Origin: Dugong dugon
Lineage: Eukaryota > Chordata > Mammalia > Sirenia > Dugongidae
Direction of reading: 5' to 3'
NCBI GenBank assembly: GCA_030035585.1
Contig: CM057462.1
Coordinates: 117,361,234 to 117,425,233 of the forward strand
DNA: 64,000 nt
The stretch's first letter is position 1. Every line of letters begins with the position of its first letter. The notes under the pieces were generated by a model. The model saw only the letters and a list, made by a program, of their open reading frames with translations. It was not told the DNA's origin and made no database searches. The position numbers were made by a program, and so were the translations under genes. Positions 44,184 to 55,846 of the stretch are shown here, piece after piece.

Positions 44184-47100
44184 TTATAGTAGTGTCCTCA
44201 TACAATATTTGTCCTTTTGTGATTGACTTATTTCACTCAGCATAATGCCCTCCAGATTCATCCACATTGTGAAATGCTTCACAGATTCGTCATTATTCTT
44301 TAGTGTTGTGTAGTATTCTGTTGTGTATATGTACCATAGTTTGTTTATCCATTCATCTGTTGATAGGCATCTAGGTTGTTTCCATCTTTTTGCTATTGTG
44401 AGCAATGCTGCAGTGAACGTGTGTGTGCATATGTCTATTCGTGTGACAGCTCTTATTTCTCTAGGATATATTCCTAGGAGTGGGATTGCTGAATCATATG
44501 TATTTCTGTTTCTAGCTATTTAAGGAAGTACCATATCGTTTTCCAAAATGGTTGTATCATTTTGCATTCCTACCAGCAGTGCATAAGAGTTCCAATCTCC
44601 CCGCAGCCTCTCCAGCATTTGTTATTTTCTGTTTTTTTTGATTCATGCCAGTAATGTCAGGGTGAGATGGTATCTCATTGTCGTTTTCCTTTGCATTTCT
44701 CTAATGGCTAGTGATCATGAGCATTTCCTCATGTGTCTGTTAGCCATATGAATGTCTTCTTACGTGACGTGTCTGTTCATATCCTTTGCCATTTTTTAAT
44801 TGGATTATTTGTCTTTTTGTTGTAGAAGTGTTGGATGTTCCTGTAGATTTAGAGGTTAGACCTTTGTCAGATTGTCATAACCAAACATTTTTCCCAGTGT
44901 GTAGGTTCTCTTTTTAGTCTTTTGGTGAAGTCTTTTGATGAGCATAAGTGTTTAATTTTTAGAAGATCCCAGTTATCTAGCTTATCTTCTGGAGTTTGTG
45001 CATTATTAGTTATAGTTTGTATCCTGTTAGTGCTGTGTATTAGGGCCTCTAGTTGATCCTATTTTTCCTTCTATGATCTTTATAGTTTTTGCTTTTATAT
45101 TTAGGTCCTTGATCCATTGTGAATTAGTTTTCGTGTATGGTGTGAGATATGGGTCCTGTTTCATTTTCTTTCTTTTTTTTTTTTTTTTGTAGGTAGAGAT
45201 ATCCAGTTTTGCCAGCACCATTTGTTAAAAAGACTGTCATTTCCCCCATTAGATGGACTTTGGGCTCTTGTCGAAGATCAAGTGACAGTAGGTGGATGGA
45301 TTTACATCTGGGTTCCCAATTCTGTTTCCATTGGCATCTGTCATTGTACCAGTACCAGACTGTTTTGACTACGGTAGCTGTACAGTAGGTTCTGAGGTCA
45401 GATAGTGCTAATCCTCCTACTTTATTCTTCTTCTTCAATAGTGCTTTACTTATCTGAGGCCTCTTCCCTTTCCATATAAAGTTAATGATTAGTTTTTCCA
45501 TCTCTATAAATAATGCTGTTGGTATTTGGATCAGGATTGCATTATAATTGTAGATTGCTTTAGGTAGAATTGACATTTTCACACTGTTGAGTCTACCCAT
45601 CCATGAGCGTGGTATGTTTTTCCATTTATGTATGTAGGTCTTTTTTGGTTTCTTGCAGTAGTGTTTTATAGTTTTATTTGTATAGGTCTTTTACATCTCT
45701 GGTTAGATTTATTCCTAAGTATTTTATTTTTTTAAGGGCTATTATAAATGGTATTGTTTTCCTGATTTTCTTTTTGTCATTCTCTTTATTGGTGTATCAG
45801 AATCCAACTAATTTCTGTATGTTTGTCTTACATCCTGCTACTCTGCCAAATCTTTCTATTAGTTCCAGTGGTTTTCTAATGGAGTCTTTTGGGTTTTCTA
45901 TGTATAGTATCATATCATCCACAAATAGGGACAGTTTTACTTCTTCGTTACCAATATGGATGCCCTCTATTTCTTTTTCTTGCCTTATTGCTCTAGCTAG
46001 GGCTTCCAGCACAATGTTAAATAGGAGTGGTGATAAAGGACATCCTTGTCTTGTTCCTGTTCTCAAGGGGAATGTTTTTAGCCTCTCTAAATTAAGAATG
46101 ATGTTGGCTGTTGGGTTTGTAGAGGTGCCCTTTATTATTCTGAGGAATTTCCATTGTAGTCCTCTTTTATTGAGAGTTTTTTTAATCAGGAATGGGCATT
46201 GGACTTGATCAAATGCCTTTTCTGCATCGATTGAAATGATCATGTGATTTTTTTCTTTTATTTTACTTATGTGGTGGATTACATTGATTGATTTTTTTAA
46301 TGTTGAACCATTCCTACATACCTGGTATGAATCCCACATGGTTGTGGTGTATTAGTTTTTTGATATGACGCTGAATTCTATTGGCTAGAATTTTGTTGAG
46401 AATTTTTGCATCCATATTCATGAGAGATCTTGGTGTGTAATTTTCTTTTTTGTGGTGTCTTTGCCTAGTTTTGGTATCAAAGTTATGCTGGCTTCATAGA
46501 ATGAATTTGGAAGTATCCCTTCCTTTTCTGTGTTCTGAAATAGTTTAGGTAGTATTGGTGTAAGCTCTTCTCTGAATGTTTAGTAGAATTCTCCAGTGAA
46601 GCCATCTGGGCTAGGGCTTTTTCTTCTTGTTGGGAGTTTTTTTTATTGCCTTTTCAATCTCTTCTCTTTTTATGGGTCTGTTCAGATTTCCAACTTCAGT
46701 TTGTGTCAGTTTGAGCAGGTAGTGTGTTTCTAGAAATTTGTCCAGTTCCTCTAGGTTTTCAAATTTGTTGGAGTATTGTTTTTCATAGTACTCTGTTGTG
46801 ATCCTTTTTATTTCAGTTGGGTCTATTGTAACGTCCCCCATTTCATTTCTTATTTGTGTCCCCTCCTCTTCTCTTTTGTCAGTTTGGCCAGTGGTTTGTC
46901 AATTTGGTTGATCCTTTCAAGGGACCAACTTTTTTTTTGTTGATTCTATTATTTTTCTGTTCTCTATTTCATTTATTTCTGTTCTGATCTTTATTATTTC
47001 CTTTCTTCTGTTGGCTGTGGGCTTCTTTTACTGTTCTCTTTCTATTTGTTTGAGTTGTGTAGCTAATGTTTTAGTTTTGCCCCTTTATTCTTTTTTGATG

Positions 47101-48636
47101 TGTGCATCTATTGGTATAAATTGACCTCTGAGCACTGCCTTTGCTGTGTCCCAAAGGTTTTGGTATGGTATGTTTTCATTCTAGGAATTTTTTTATTCTA
47201 TCTTTGATTTCTTCTATTACTCAGTGGTTTTTAAGCAAAGTGTTATTCAGTTTCCATTTTTCGATTTTTGTTTTCTTTGCTCTTCCTGTTGTTAATTTCT
47301 ACCCTGATGGCATTGTGATCAGAGAAGATACTTTGTATTATCTTAGTGTTTTGGATTTTGTTGATGGTTGCTTTGTGGCTTCAGATGTGGTCTATTATAG
47401 AAAAAATTCCAAGTGCATTGGAAAAGAATGTGTACTTTGCAGCTGTTGGGTGAAGTGTCCTGTATATGTCTATGAGGTCAAGTTGATTGTGCCCTTTAGG
47501 TCTTCTGTATCTTTGCTGAGTTTCTTTCTAGATGTTCTGTCCTTTACTGAGAGTGGTGTGTTGAAGTCTCCTACTATTATTATGAACTGTCAGTTTCTCT
47601 TTTCAGTATGCTAGAGTTTGTTTTATATATTTTGGAGCCCTGTCATTGGGTGCGTAGATATTTATTATGGTTATGTCTTCGTGATGGATTGTGTCTTTAA
47701 TCATTATATAATGCCCTTCTTTGTCTTTTATGGTGGATTTTGTTTTAAAGTCTATTTTATTTGAGATTAGTATTGCCATGTTGTGTTGTTAGGTGCTGTC
47801 AAGTCAGTTCTGACTCATGGTGATCCTCTGCACCACAGAATGAAACACCGCCCAGTCCTGCGACATGCTCACAATCATTGTTATGCTTGAGACCATTGTT
47901 GCAGCCACCGTATCAATCCATCTCGTTGAGGTTCTTCCTCTTTTTTGCTTACCCTATACTTTACCAAGCATGATGTCCTTCTCCAGGGACTGATGCCTCC
48001 TGACAACGTGTCCAAAGTATGTAACACATAGTCTTTCCATCCTTCTTTCTAAGGAGCATTCTGGTTGTACTACTTCCAAGACAGATTTGTTTGTTCTTTT
48101 GGCAGTCCATGGTATAGTCTATATTCTTCGCCAACAGCACAATTCAAAGGCGTGAATCCTTTGTTCTTCCTTATTCATTGTCCAGCTTTCATTTGCATAT
48201 GATGTGATTGAAAATACCATGGCTTAGGTCAGGCTCACCTTAGTCTTCAAGGTGACATCTTTGCTTTCTGACGCTTTAAAGAGGTCTTTTGCAGCAGATT
48301 TGCCCAATGCAATGTGTCTTTTGATTTCCTGACTGCTGCTTCCATGGGTTTGATTGTGGATCCAAGTAAAATGAAATCCTCGACAGCTTCACTCTTTTCT
48401 CTGTTTATCATGATGCCATACCTGCTCTATTTTGGTAGCTGTTTACTTGATATATTTTTTTCCATCCTTTGATTTTTAATAACTTTATGGCTTTGTTTCT
48501 AAGGTGTGTCTCTCGTAGACAGCATATTGATGGGTCCTGTTTTTTCATCCTTTCTGTCACTCTGTCTCTTTATGGGTGCATTTAAGCCATTTACACTCAG
48601 TGTGATTATTGATAGCTGTGAGTTTATTGGCGCCAT
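44184..48636 (-). pseudogene. L1-D ORF2 (broken, interrupted by RTE1)
   Basis: The start ATG is at 48634-48636 (reads MAPINSQLSIITLS). The RTE1 sits in the endonuclease part. Reverse transcriptase motifs: [20 protein letters not shown] (about 46010) and [14 protein letters not shown] (about 45900), where the usual Ala of the ADD motif is Val. It ends at the stop at 44184. Numerous frameshifts. Confidence 0.88.
47780..48413 (-). mobile_element. RTE1 3' fragment nested in L1-D ORF2
   Basis: From GTTGTTAGGTGCTGTCAAGT (tail) to the reverse transcriptase end region ATTGTGGATCCAAGTAAAAT. L1 sequence resumes with ACCTGCTCTATTTTGGTAG. The flanks share about 6 bp (TGCCAT). Confidence 0.88.
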
Positions 48637-49029
48637 TTTGTAGTGCTTTTTTTTTTTTTTTTTTTGTGGTGCTGATGTTTTCTTTGTTCTTCTTACTCTT
48701 CTGTGCTAAATTCCCTTTTTTTGTGGATTTTTTTCATTCCTTTTGTTTTTGTAGATTTTGTGTTTACTGAGACTTTATGTTTTTCTTCTTTATTTTAATG
48801 AGTAGATTTGTTAACTTTATTTGTGGTTGCCTTGAAAGTTACCCTTATCTTCCTAAGTTGGAACAAGTCTTTTGTTAACTTGTTTTCTCCTTGACTTCCT
48901 CTCCATTTGAAAGTTCTATACCTACACTGTTATGCCTTCTCTTATTCTTCTGATGTTGTTGTCATTTACAGATTATCCTCTCTAGTTCCTTTGTAAATCT
49001 TTTAGTTTTGTTTTATCCTTGAGAGTTCA

Positions 49030-50126
49030 TTAGCTAGGTTGGTATCTGTCTGATGCAGTCTTGCGTCCTAGATTCAAGCTGTTGTTTGATGTTGTTTGTT
49101 CTCTAACCAAAGAACTCCCTTTAATAATTCTTGTAATTTTGGTTTTTACATATTCTCTCAATATCTGTTTATCTAGAAATATCCTAATTTCACCATCATA
49201 TTTGAGGAAGAATTTTTCAGGATATATCATTCTTGGTTGGCAGTTTTTTTCTTTTAGGGTTTTATATATGTTGTCACATGGCCTTCTTGCCTGCATGGTT
49301 TCTTGCAGTCATCAGTGCTCAATCTTATTGTTTCCACTCTGTATGTGACTTTTGTTTTTTCTTGAGCTGCTCTCATTATTATTTCTTTGTCTTTGGTTTT
49401 AGTGAGTGTGATTATGATATGCTTTGGTGATTTTCTCTTTGGGTCTATCCTATATGTGTTTCGTTGAAACTTCTTGGATAGGCAGGTTTTCATCTTTCAT
49501 CATATTAGGGAAGTTTTCTGTCAGTAATTCTTCAATGATCCTCTGTGTTTTCCATTTTCTCCCCCTGTTCTGGAACTCTGATCACTCGCAGAGTTTTGCT
49601 TTTGATTGTATTCTACATTGTTCTCAGGGTTTCTTCATTTTTCTTTGTTCTTTTCTCTGATTTTTCCTCAAAGTGGTAGCCAGGGATTTGTCTTCAGTTT
49701 CGCTGATCCTGTCATCCATTGTTTCAAACTTGCTCCTCAAACCTTCCGTGACAGTGTCCATTTCTGAAACTTGTTGTTTATGTTTTGGATTTCTAATTGC
49801 TGTTTTTTGTATGAGTTCTAGTTCTGAGTTTACATTGACATTTTGTTGCTGTATTATTTTCCTGAATTCTTCCATTGTTTGTCTGTCTTTTCCCTGATTT
49901 TGTCTGTATTTTCCTTGATTTTGTCTATTTTTTCCTCATGTTTGTCTGCTTTTTCCTTCATCTCTTGGATAGCCCTGAATATTAGAGATTTGAATTCCCT
50001 ATCAGGTAGTTCCAATGCCTTTTTTTCTCCTGGAAGGTCACCCGTTGTTTTATTTTGGATGCCTACTGGAACCATCCTGTCCTGTTTTTTAATATGTTTT
50101 GATATTGCCTGCTGTCTTTGGGACAT
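49030..50126 (-). pseudogene. L1-D ORF1 (broken)
   Basis: Starts MSQRQQAISKHIKKQDRMVP, related to L1-A ORF1. The coiled-coil part repeats KEKADKHEEKIDKIKENTDK and KIREKTDK, so it is longer in this region by local duplication. Pieces at 49854-50126, 49624-49875, 49254-49493 and 49030-49296 lie in different frames. Two pieces read RIDPKRKSPKHIIITLTKTK and RRPCDNIYKTLKEKNCQPRM, which correspond to the RNA-binding end. Confidence 0.88.
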
Positions 50127-52227
50127 TCAGTAATTATTTTGTTCATTTATTGATTGTAGGTTTGTTTGTTTCATCCTGCTTTTTTGTTTTATTTAGTTAT
50201 GTCTGAACAGGTGGGCTGGGAATTCTTTGCTGTTTGCTAGTCTATGGTCATGATACTTCTCACCACCTTGTCCAGCGGGCAGGGCCAGTTACTCAGGTAT
50301 GGTGCAGCAGCGCAGGTCCAGCAGATGGAGTGGGGCTGGGATGGGTCATTTGTGGCTGATGGGGCAGGGCAAGTGGGCAATGCTGCTGGGCAGGTTTCAG
50401 TAGACCATGCCTGTTCTGCTTAGGGGTGTGATGCTTAGTGCCCAGTGTAGACATGCAGGAGGGAGGGGGGAGGATGTGATATGTGGAGCTAAGAGGGTAT
50501 GGGAAAGAAGAGAAAGCAGAGAGGGAAACAAAAGCAAAAAGAAAGTGCTGAGGGAGCTTAACATTGTAGTGGTGCAGACCTGTGGAAGCTGTGTGTTAGT
50601 GGCTTCTTCTAGCTAGGCAGTGTGGTACAGCCTGTCAAGAAGGGACAGATATGGCTCATGCAGCTAGGTTGGAATGAGAAAGGAAAGGAAGGGAGAGAGA
50701 GAGATAAGAAACTAGATTTTAAAAAAAGAGAGAGTGAAAAGCACAGGTGGCCAGGTGGTCGGGAGAAAGGAAAGAAGATAAAGACAAGAAACCAAAAAAA
50801 AAGATATGAGGTGGTTGGGAGGAAGGAGAGGAAAGAAGGCAGAAAGAGATAAGAAACCAAGATAAAAAGAGTGAAAAAAATGCCCCAAGAGAGCCCACTG
50901 GAAGTGGGTCCCCAGCCAAGTGGCACTGCACAGCCCGTCAAGAAGGAGTGGAGATGGCACACAGCACCAGGTGTTCAGGAGACGGGTAAGGAAGGAAGGT
51001 AGAGAAAAGAAGAGAGAAAAAAATGCCCCCAGGGAGCCCACCAGCATGGTGGTGCAGACCGGGGAAAGGGCTCCCTAGCTGAGTGGCACAGCACAGCCCA
51101 TCAAGAATGAGCAGAGATGGCACATAGTGCCAGGTATCCAGGAGAAAGGAAAGGAAGGGAGGTAGAGACAAGAAACTAAGAAAAAAGAAAAATTACCCAA
51201 GAGAGCCCTCTGGCTTGGCAGTGCAGACTGAGGAACGGGCTGCACAGCCCATCTAGAAGGAGCAGAGATGGCACACAGCATCAGGTGTTCAGGAGAAAAG
51301 GAAGGATGGTAGAGAGAGATAAGAAACCGAGAAAAGAAAAGAAAAAAAAGCCCCAAGGGAACCCACTGATTTGGTGGCACAGACCAGGAAAGTGGCTCCC
51401 CAGCCAAGTGGTGTTGCACAGCGCATCTAGGAGAGGAGATGGCACACAGTGCCAGGTATTCGGGAGAAAGGAAAAGAAGGAACGTAGAGGGAGAGAAGAA
51501 ACTGAGAAATGAAGAAAAGCAAAAAACCAAAAAACAAACAAACAAAAAAAATGCCCCCAGGGAGCCCACGAGCATGGTGGCGTGAATCGGGGAAGTAGCT
51601 CCCCAGCCCAGCAGCACTGCACAGCTTGTCAAGAAGTAGCAGAGATGGCACATGGATCCAGGTGTCTGAGAGAGAGGAAAGGAAGGAGATGAGAGAGAAG
51701 AAACCGAAAGAAGCTTAAAAAAAGCAACAACAGCAACAAAAAATGGCACCAAAGGAGCCGGCCGATGTGGGTGGGGTGAATCCAAGTGGCAAGGAGCCAG
51801 CATCTCCCCAACCAAGTAACCTCAGCCTGCCAGAAAGTGGCGGAGGCCAGCAGGAGGAAGAAGGATAGGCGGTGGGAAAGTGTGTATTGCTAGTTACCGT
51901 GTGCTCTGTCTCCTGCTGAGAGCTCTGTGAAGCTGCCTTCGCATACTCCCTGTCTGGGGGCTGAGGGGTCCAAGATGGCGAATCCATGCCATGTTAGCTG
52001 ATAGGGGACCTTCACTCCATAGCTCCCCTCGCTCTCTGTTTTCTGTCAGTTTCTTATCCCATTCAGTGTTTAATTGAGTTCTTTATCCCTTCATTTGATG
52101 CTTAGGGTTCCAGGATTGACGTTTGTCTCTGTTTTTGTTTTTCGAGTTTTTGCTGCAGAGGGATGGCATGGTGCTTCTGTCTATATAGTGCCATGTTGAC
52201 TCCCCCCACCCCCACCCCCCACCCAGG
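50127..52227 (-). promoter_or_regulatory. L1-D 5'UTR with tandem monomers
   Basis: 2.1 kb, longer than the 1.4 kb of L1-A. Between about 50600 and 51840 a unit of about 150-200 bp recurs some seven times. On the + strand each unit has CACAGCCCRTCAAGAAGGAG, then GAGATGGCACACAGYRYCAGG, then a purine run of GGAAAGGAAGG type, then GCCCCCAGGGAGCCCAC. The outer end reads GCCATGTTGACTCCCCCCAC (+ strand). Confidence 0.85.
50600..51840 (+). repeat. Tandem array of about seven 150-200 bp units
   Basis: The landmark CAGCCYRTCAAGAAG occurs near 50627, 50931, 51095, 51246, 51419, 51622 and 51825. Spacings are 304, 164, 151, 173, 203 and 203 bp; the first holds an incomplete extra unit. Part of the L1-D 5'UTR. 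Confidence 0.85.
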
Positions 52228-52442
52228 ACTCTCATTATTTTTATCTTATTTTGATCCATTGCCTGTGGCCTGTTTTTTCTAAATAAAGTTTAATTGGAAC
52301 ACAGCATGCCCATTTATTTACATATTGTAGATGACTGCTTTTGCACTACAATGGCAGAGTTGAGCAGTTGTAACAGAGACTATGATTCTCAAGCCTAAAA
52401 TATTTACTATCTGGCCCTTTAAGAAAAAGTTTGCTTGATCAA
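52228..52442 (+). mobile_element. hAT (Charlie-type) element, main part
   Basis: Starts with the duplicated ACTCTCATTATT (52228-52239). It then has CTAAATAAAGTTTAATTGGA, CAATGGCAGAGTTGAGCAGT, AAAATATTTACTATCTGGCC and ends AAAAAGTTTGCTTGATCA, complementary to the 5' end. It is of the MER5/MER20 type; I am not sure which. Confidence 0.78.
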
Positions 52443-53514
52443 CAAGAGCTTTTAGAAATGAAAAATGGGAGACTGAATCAATCTAGTTAGTAGTTGAGCT
52501 TGGTTTGGGTTTTTGTTGTTGCTCTATTTATCTTCACTGCACCACAGACTTCAAATTGCTACAGTAGTGGGTTACTTCTACCTTGTGTTTAGCCTGGGGC
52601 CTGAGTTTTCAGAGGGCTTTTCTCACTTTTCCTACTTTACCCTCAGTTTTCAGCATCCCCTGCATGCCTACTCCAAAGAGGAGGATCTCTCTGCATACTC
52701 TTGCCCCTCCCTGAGCAGGGAACGATTGTTGCTTATCACTTGGATTGAGGTTCATGGTAAATACAGGGGTAGTTCTTGATTCCTTTGGTCCAGCCTCATG
52801 TTTAGGCAGACCCTGTGTTCATGGGCCCTGAGGGTAGGGGTTTGACAATATTTGATAACATTTCTACTACTTCCTGTGGAACAGCCAAATGTTGCCTTGT
52901 ATCTTGGGTAGGAGAGAGTTTCTTTCTCCTTACCCAGTTGTAGTAGGCCTATGTTTTGAATCCTGGATCCTGGACCCAAGAGGATTTCCTGCCCTTCTCC
53001 TAGGAGCAGACAGCTTTTGCTTCTTCTCCCTATGCCTTTGCCAGGACTGGTAGGTAGGAGGGGTTTTCTATCCCTGCTACAGTGGTACGACTGTTGCTTG
53101 TTACTCAGTACAAGGCCTATGTAGTGGGAGGGAAGTTACCTGTTCCCTCTAGGGCAGATGGCTTTTGCTCCTGTCTCTCCTCCAGAACTAGTGGATCTTT
53201 GCCTGTGTCCTGTGGCAGAAAGTTTTCCTGCCCCTTCCCTGTTGGCCTAAGGCTTTTGCTTTGTATGAGAGAGGGTGCTGAGAGGTAGATGGGGTTTCAT
53301 ACCTATGTGCCACTGGTGGAGAGCTCTCTCAGGTCTCCTGCCCTGCCTCCAGTCTGTCTTGTGAGCACCTGATACAGGCACATGGACAAGAGCTTGCTAG
53401 TGAGTAAGAATTCCAGACTCCTGTTTAAACCTCAGGATGCCTGAAGATTCCAGATCTGAACTGCAAGAGCTTTCTTTGCAAAGCTAAGGAATTTAGTGGG
53501 TAGTGGGAAGCTGT
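52443..53514. other. G+C-richer unclassified region with diffuse repeats
   Basis: About 1 kb with C+T-rich phrases that recur loosely: CAGACAGCTTTTGCTTCTTC (about 53010), CAGATGGCTTTTGCTCCTGT (about 53156), GGCCTAAGGCTTTTGCTTTG (about 53244), and TTTCCTGCCCTTCTCC / TTTTCCTGCCCCTTCCC. This resembles a degenerate tandem array. No exon with a clear frame is seen. Confidence 0.4.
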
Positions 53515-53645
53515 CTGAAGTTTTTAAAAGAAGTAGCATGATTGGATTTGGTTTCTAGAAAAACAGCTTAGGTGACAGTATGGAGAATAGTCTGAGGTAA
53601 TAAGGAGCTGAACTAAGAAAATGACAGTGGGATAGAAATCAGAGC
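53515..53645 (-). mobile_element. L2-like LINE relic
   Basis: GAAGTAGCATGATTGGATTT, TGACAGTATGGAGAATAG and GGTAATAAGGAGCTGAACT follow the order of an antisense L2. Confidence 0.5.
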
Positions 53646-53649
53646 ATGA

Positions 53650-53822
53650 AGTCAAGAGACTACTAAGAATTGGACACTGCTAGGTGCTTTCCATGCACTA
53701 TGCCATTTTAGAGATAAGGAAATTGAAGATTAGAGAAATGATTTACCTAAGGTCACAACTACTGTGGTAATACCAGGGCTTGAACTCATGTTTGGTTAAA
53801 ACCCATGCTTTACAACACTGTA
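53650..53822 (-). mobile_element. MIR SINE
   Basis: Antisense MIR: GACACTGCTAGGTGC, TTAGAGATAAGGAAATTGAA, CCTAAGGTCACAACTACTG, GGGCTTGAACTCATGTTTGG. Confidence 0.7.
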
Positions 53823-55002
53823 CTAGAGTCATACTGTCCTTTTTTAATTTTTGCCAAAAATGTTACACACATTATTACTCTGTGCTTGCACATGTCATTT
53901 TTGTTTAAATTCTCCTTATTCTTTTTGCCAGGCAAACATCTCACAGTTCAAAACTCAGTTTCACAGTTATCATTCCTTTTCTGTAAATCTATGAATATAT
54001 CTACTATAGCTCTCAAAACATTGTATTATGATTTTTTTCAGAAGCAAATATGTGCTTTTTATTAAATTCATAGGTGTTTCTAAAATTCATAGATACTAAA
54101 TGATGCAGTGCATCATGCTCTAAGCTGTTTTTAGGAATGATAGATCCATATCCTATATCCCTATCAAAAAATAACTCAGAATCTAGTGAGTTTAGCATTG
54201 TCGTTTCTTTTTTTAGGTGGCTGGAGATAGTGATATTTCACTATTAGCTTTTAAACAGCTGGTATAGTCATCTTCCCTTCACTTTAATTGAATCTATTTT
54301 TTTAGAAAAATTCTTGTTTGTTATTCTTAAATGACTTTTTCAGTGCCAGCTGGGAATAAATCAAAATAAAATTAAGCAAAAATGAGCTTCAGGTTTTTAT
54401 TTGAACCCTAACAGCAAAATATCATGGCCACCCTTGAAAACACAAATATTAACTCAACTCTTATTTTTTTTTTTTAATTAAAACAAAATTGATCTCTTCA
54501 AGGAGAAATATTCTGCATTAACTGCATTAACACTAACAGGTTCTTGGATCCTTTTTTTTTTTATTATTAATCATAGACTATTTGTGCTAATGTTTTAAAG
54601 ATAGATTATACATTTTTCCTATTTAGAAAAATTCTGTTAAAATGAAGGACTATTTTATAAATGGAAATGTATGTGAAATAACAAATGATATTATATGCCC
54701 TGTAATTTACACCAGCCTTTTCTAGGGAAAGTTTCTCAGAACATTATTTCCAAAAATGCTTTTGGCAAAATGACAATTAAATTAGGGTAAAATAAAATTT
54801 ATCCTCTTTTGCACATTTACAGGGTACATAAAGATAGAGAAATCCTATAATAGATGTGTGTGTATGCATGTGTAGGGGATCATGTTCCTTTTAGTGTAGC
54901 TTAATCTAAGATTTTGCAAACTGAATTGACAAAAATATTCTCTTTTCACATACACTAATGTTTCATAGAACTCACTGTGGAAATTATTGCCTTATACCAT
55001 GT
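53823..55002. other. SPATA1 intron 5, no recognised feature
   Basis: A+T-rich. No coding frame and no repeat that I can name over about 1.2 kb. Confidence 0.4.
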
Positions 55003-55116
55003 ATTGGGCTCAAACATAGCAGCGATTGTGAGGATGGCACAGGACTGAGCAGTGTTACATTCTGTTGTATATAGGGTTGCTATGAGTCAGAACCAACTCA
55101 ACGGCACCTAACAACA
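55003..55116 (+). mobile_element. RTE1 3' tail
   Basis: GGGCTCAAACATAGCAGCGA, GATGGCACAGGACTGAGCAG, ATGAGTCAGAACCAACTCAA, ending CCTAACAACAAC. It ends about 140 bp before SPATA1 exon 6. Confidence 0.85.
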
Positions 55117-55256
55117 ACGTACTATGTACAGTTAAGTTCATGGAGGTTCTGAAACATGGGACAAAATTATAGTTTATAAATATGAAAACAAAATTTTACC
55201 TTAGTATTTTCTTAATATTCTGAACTTTGTTTGCCATGGATGAACATCAACACCAG

Positions 55257-55371
55257 CCAGGGGGAAAACCACTCCAAAAGAAAGCCAGACTGGAAAAAAT
55301 CAAATTAGAAATTCCAAATTGCCAGGATCATTGGAAGACTCAAATACTGATTATTTTAACAGCAAAAAAAG
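55257..55371 (+). CDS. SPATA1: SPATA1 coding exon 6
   Basis: Found by frame logic. Two bases (CC) complete the Ala codon started in exon 5, then the frame reads RGKTTPKESQTGKNQIRNS, then LPGSLEDSNTDYFNSKK without a stop. The other frames are not SPATA1-like. The acceptor AG at 55255-55256 has a poor pyrimidine tract. A second AG lies four bases on (CAGCCAG) and would shift the frame if used. The donor is AAAAG/GTAATT, ending in phase 2. The preceding intron is 16,455 bp, mostly transposons. Confidence 0.78.
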
Positions 55372-55673
55372 GTAATTAGCATAGATGTTGATTATACATG
55401 TCATAATTTAAACTCTAAGAGAAAAAATGAGATATCCAGAAAACTGATATAAGAACTTCTAATTAGAGCAAAAATATGAGTTAAATTACTGATATTTTTA
55501 TTACAAATACCTTGATTTCAATCATTACTGTTACTAACATTCTTTCAATATAATGAGGGATGATTTATTATTTAAATTTATTTCGGTTGTAACCTTTTTG
55601 TTATCAGGGGCAGCCTGATGACAGAAAATTTTCTGCCTTTGTTAGATCTAATCTTTCTGCCTCTCTTGGATTC

Positions 55674-55846
55674 TTGGAGCCCTGGTGACACAGTGGTTAA
55701 GAGCTCAGCTACTAACCAAAAGATTGGCAGTTCAAATCCACCAGCTGCTCCTTGGAAAACTATGGGGCAGTTCTACTCTGTCCTATGGTGTCACTGTGAG
55801 TTGGAATCGACTCAGTAGCAATGGGCTTGGTTTGGTTTTGGGATTC
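55674..55846 (+). mobile_element. AfroSINE in SPATA1 intron 6
   Basis: TTGGAGCCCTGGTGACACAG, TTGGCAGTTCAAATCCACC, GAGTTGGAATCGACTCAGTA, GCTTGGTTTGG. A near-complete short-subtype copy. Confidence 0.92.

Larger units (their letters stand above)
41301..52227 (-). mobile_element. Full-length L1 (L1-D), carrying nested L1-C and RTE1
   Basis: Bounded by a 12-bp duplication (ACTCTCATTATT). Removing L1-C (about 41670-43577) and RTE1 (about 47780-48413) leaves about 8.4 kb, like L1-A. Order on the minus strand: 5'UTR (52227-50127), ORF1 (50126-49030), spacer, ORF2 (48636-44184), 3'UTR. The 5' end lies in AGTCAACATGGCACTAT next to a G run (minus strand). Older than L1-A and L1-C by its decay. Antisense in SPATA1 intron 5. 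Confidence 0.92.

Noticed and set aside
50600..51840. Tandem array as satellite or minisatellite DNA
   Set aside because: It lies exactly in the 5'UTR of a bounded full-length L1, so it is better explained as promoter monomers.
52513..53288. Frames of 88, 75 and 68 codons
   Set aside because: No splice-site pattern, no homology recognised, low-complexity composition; likely chance frames.
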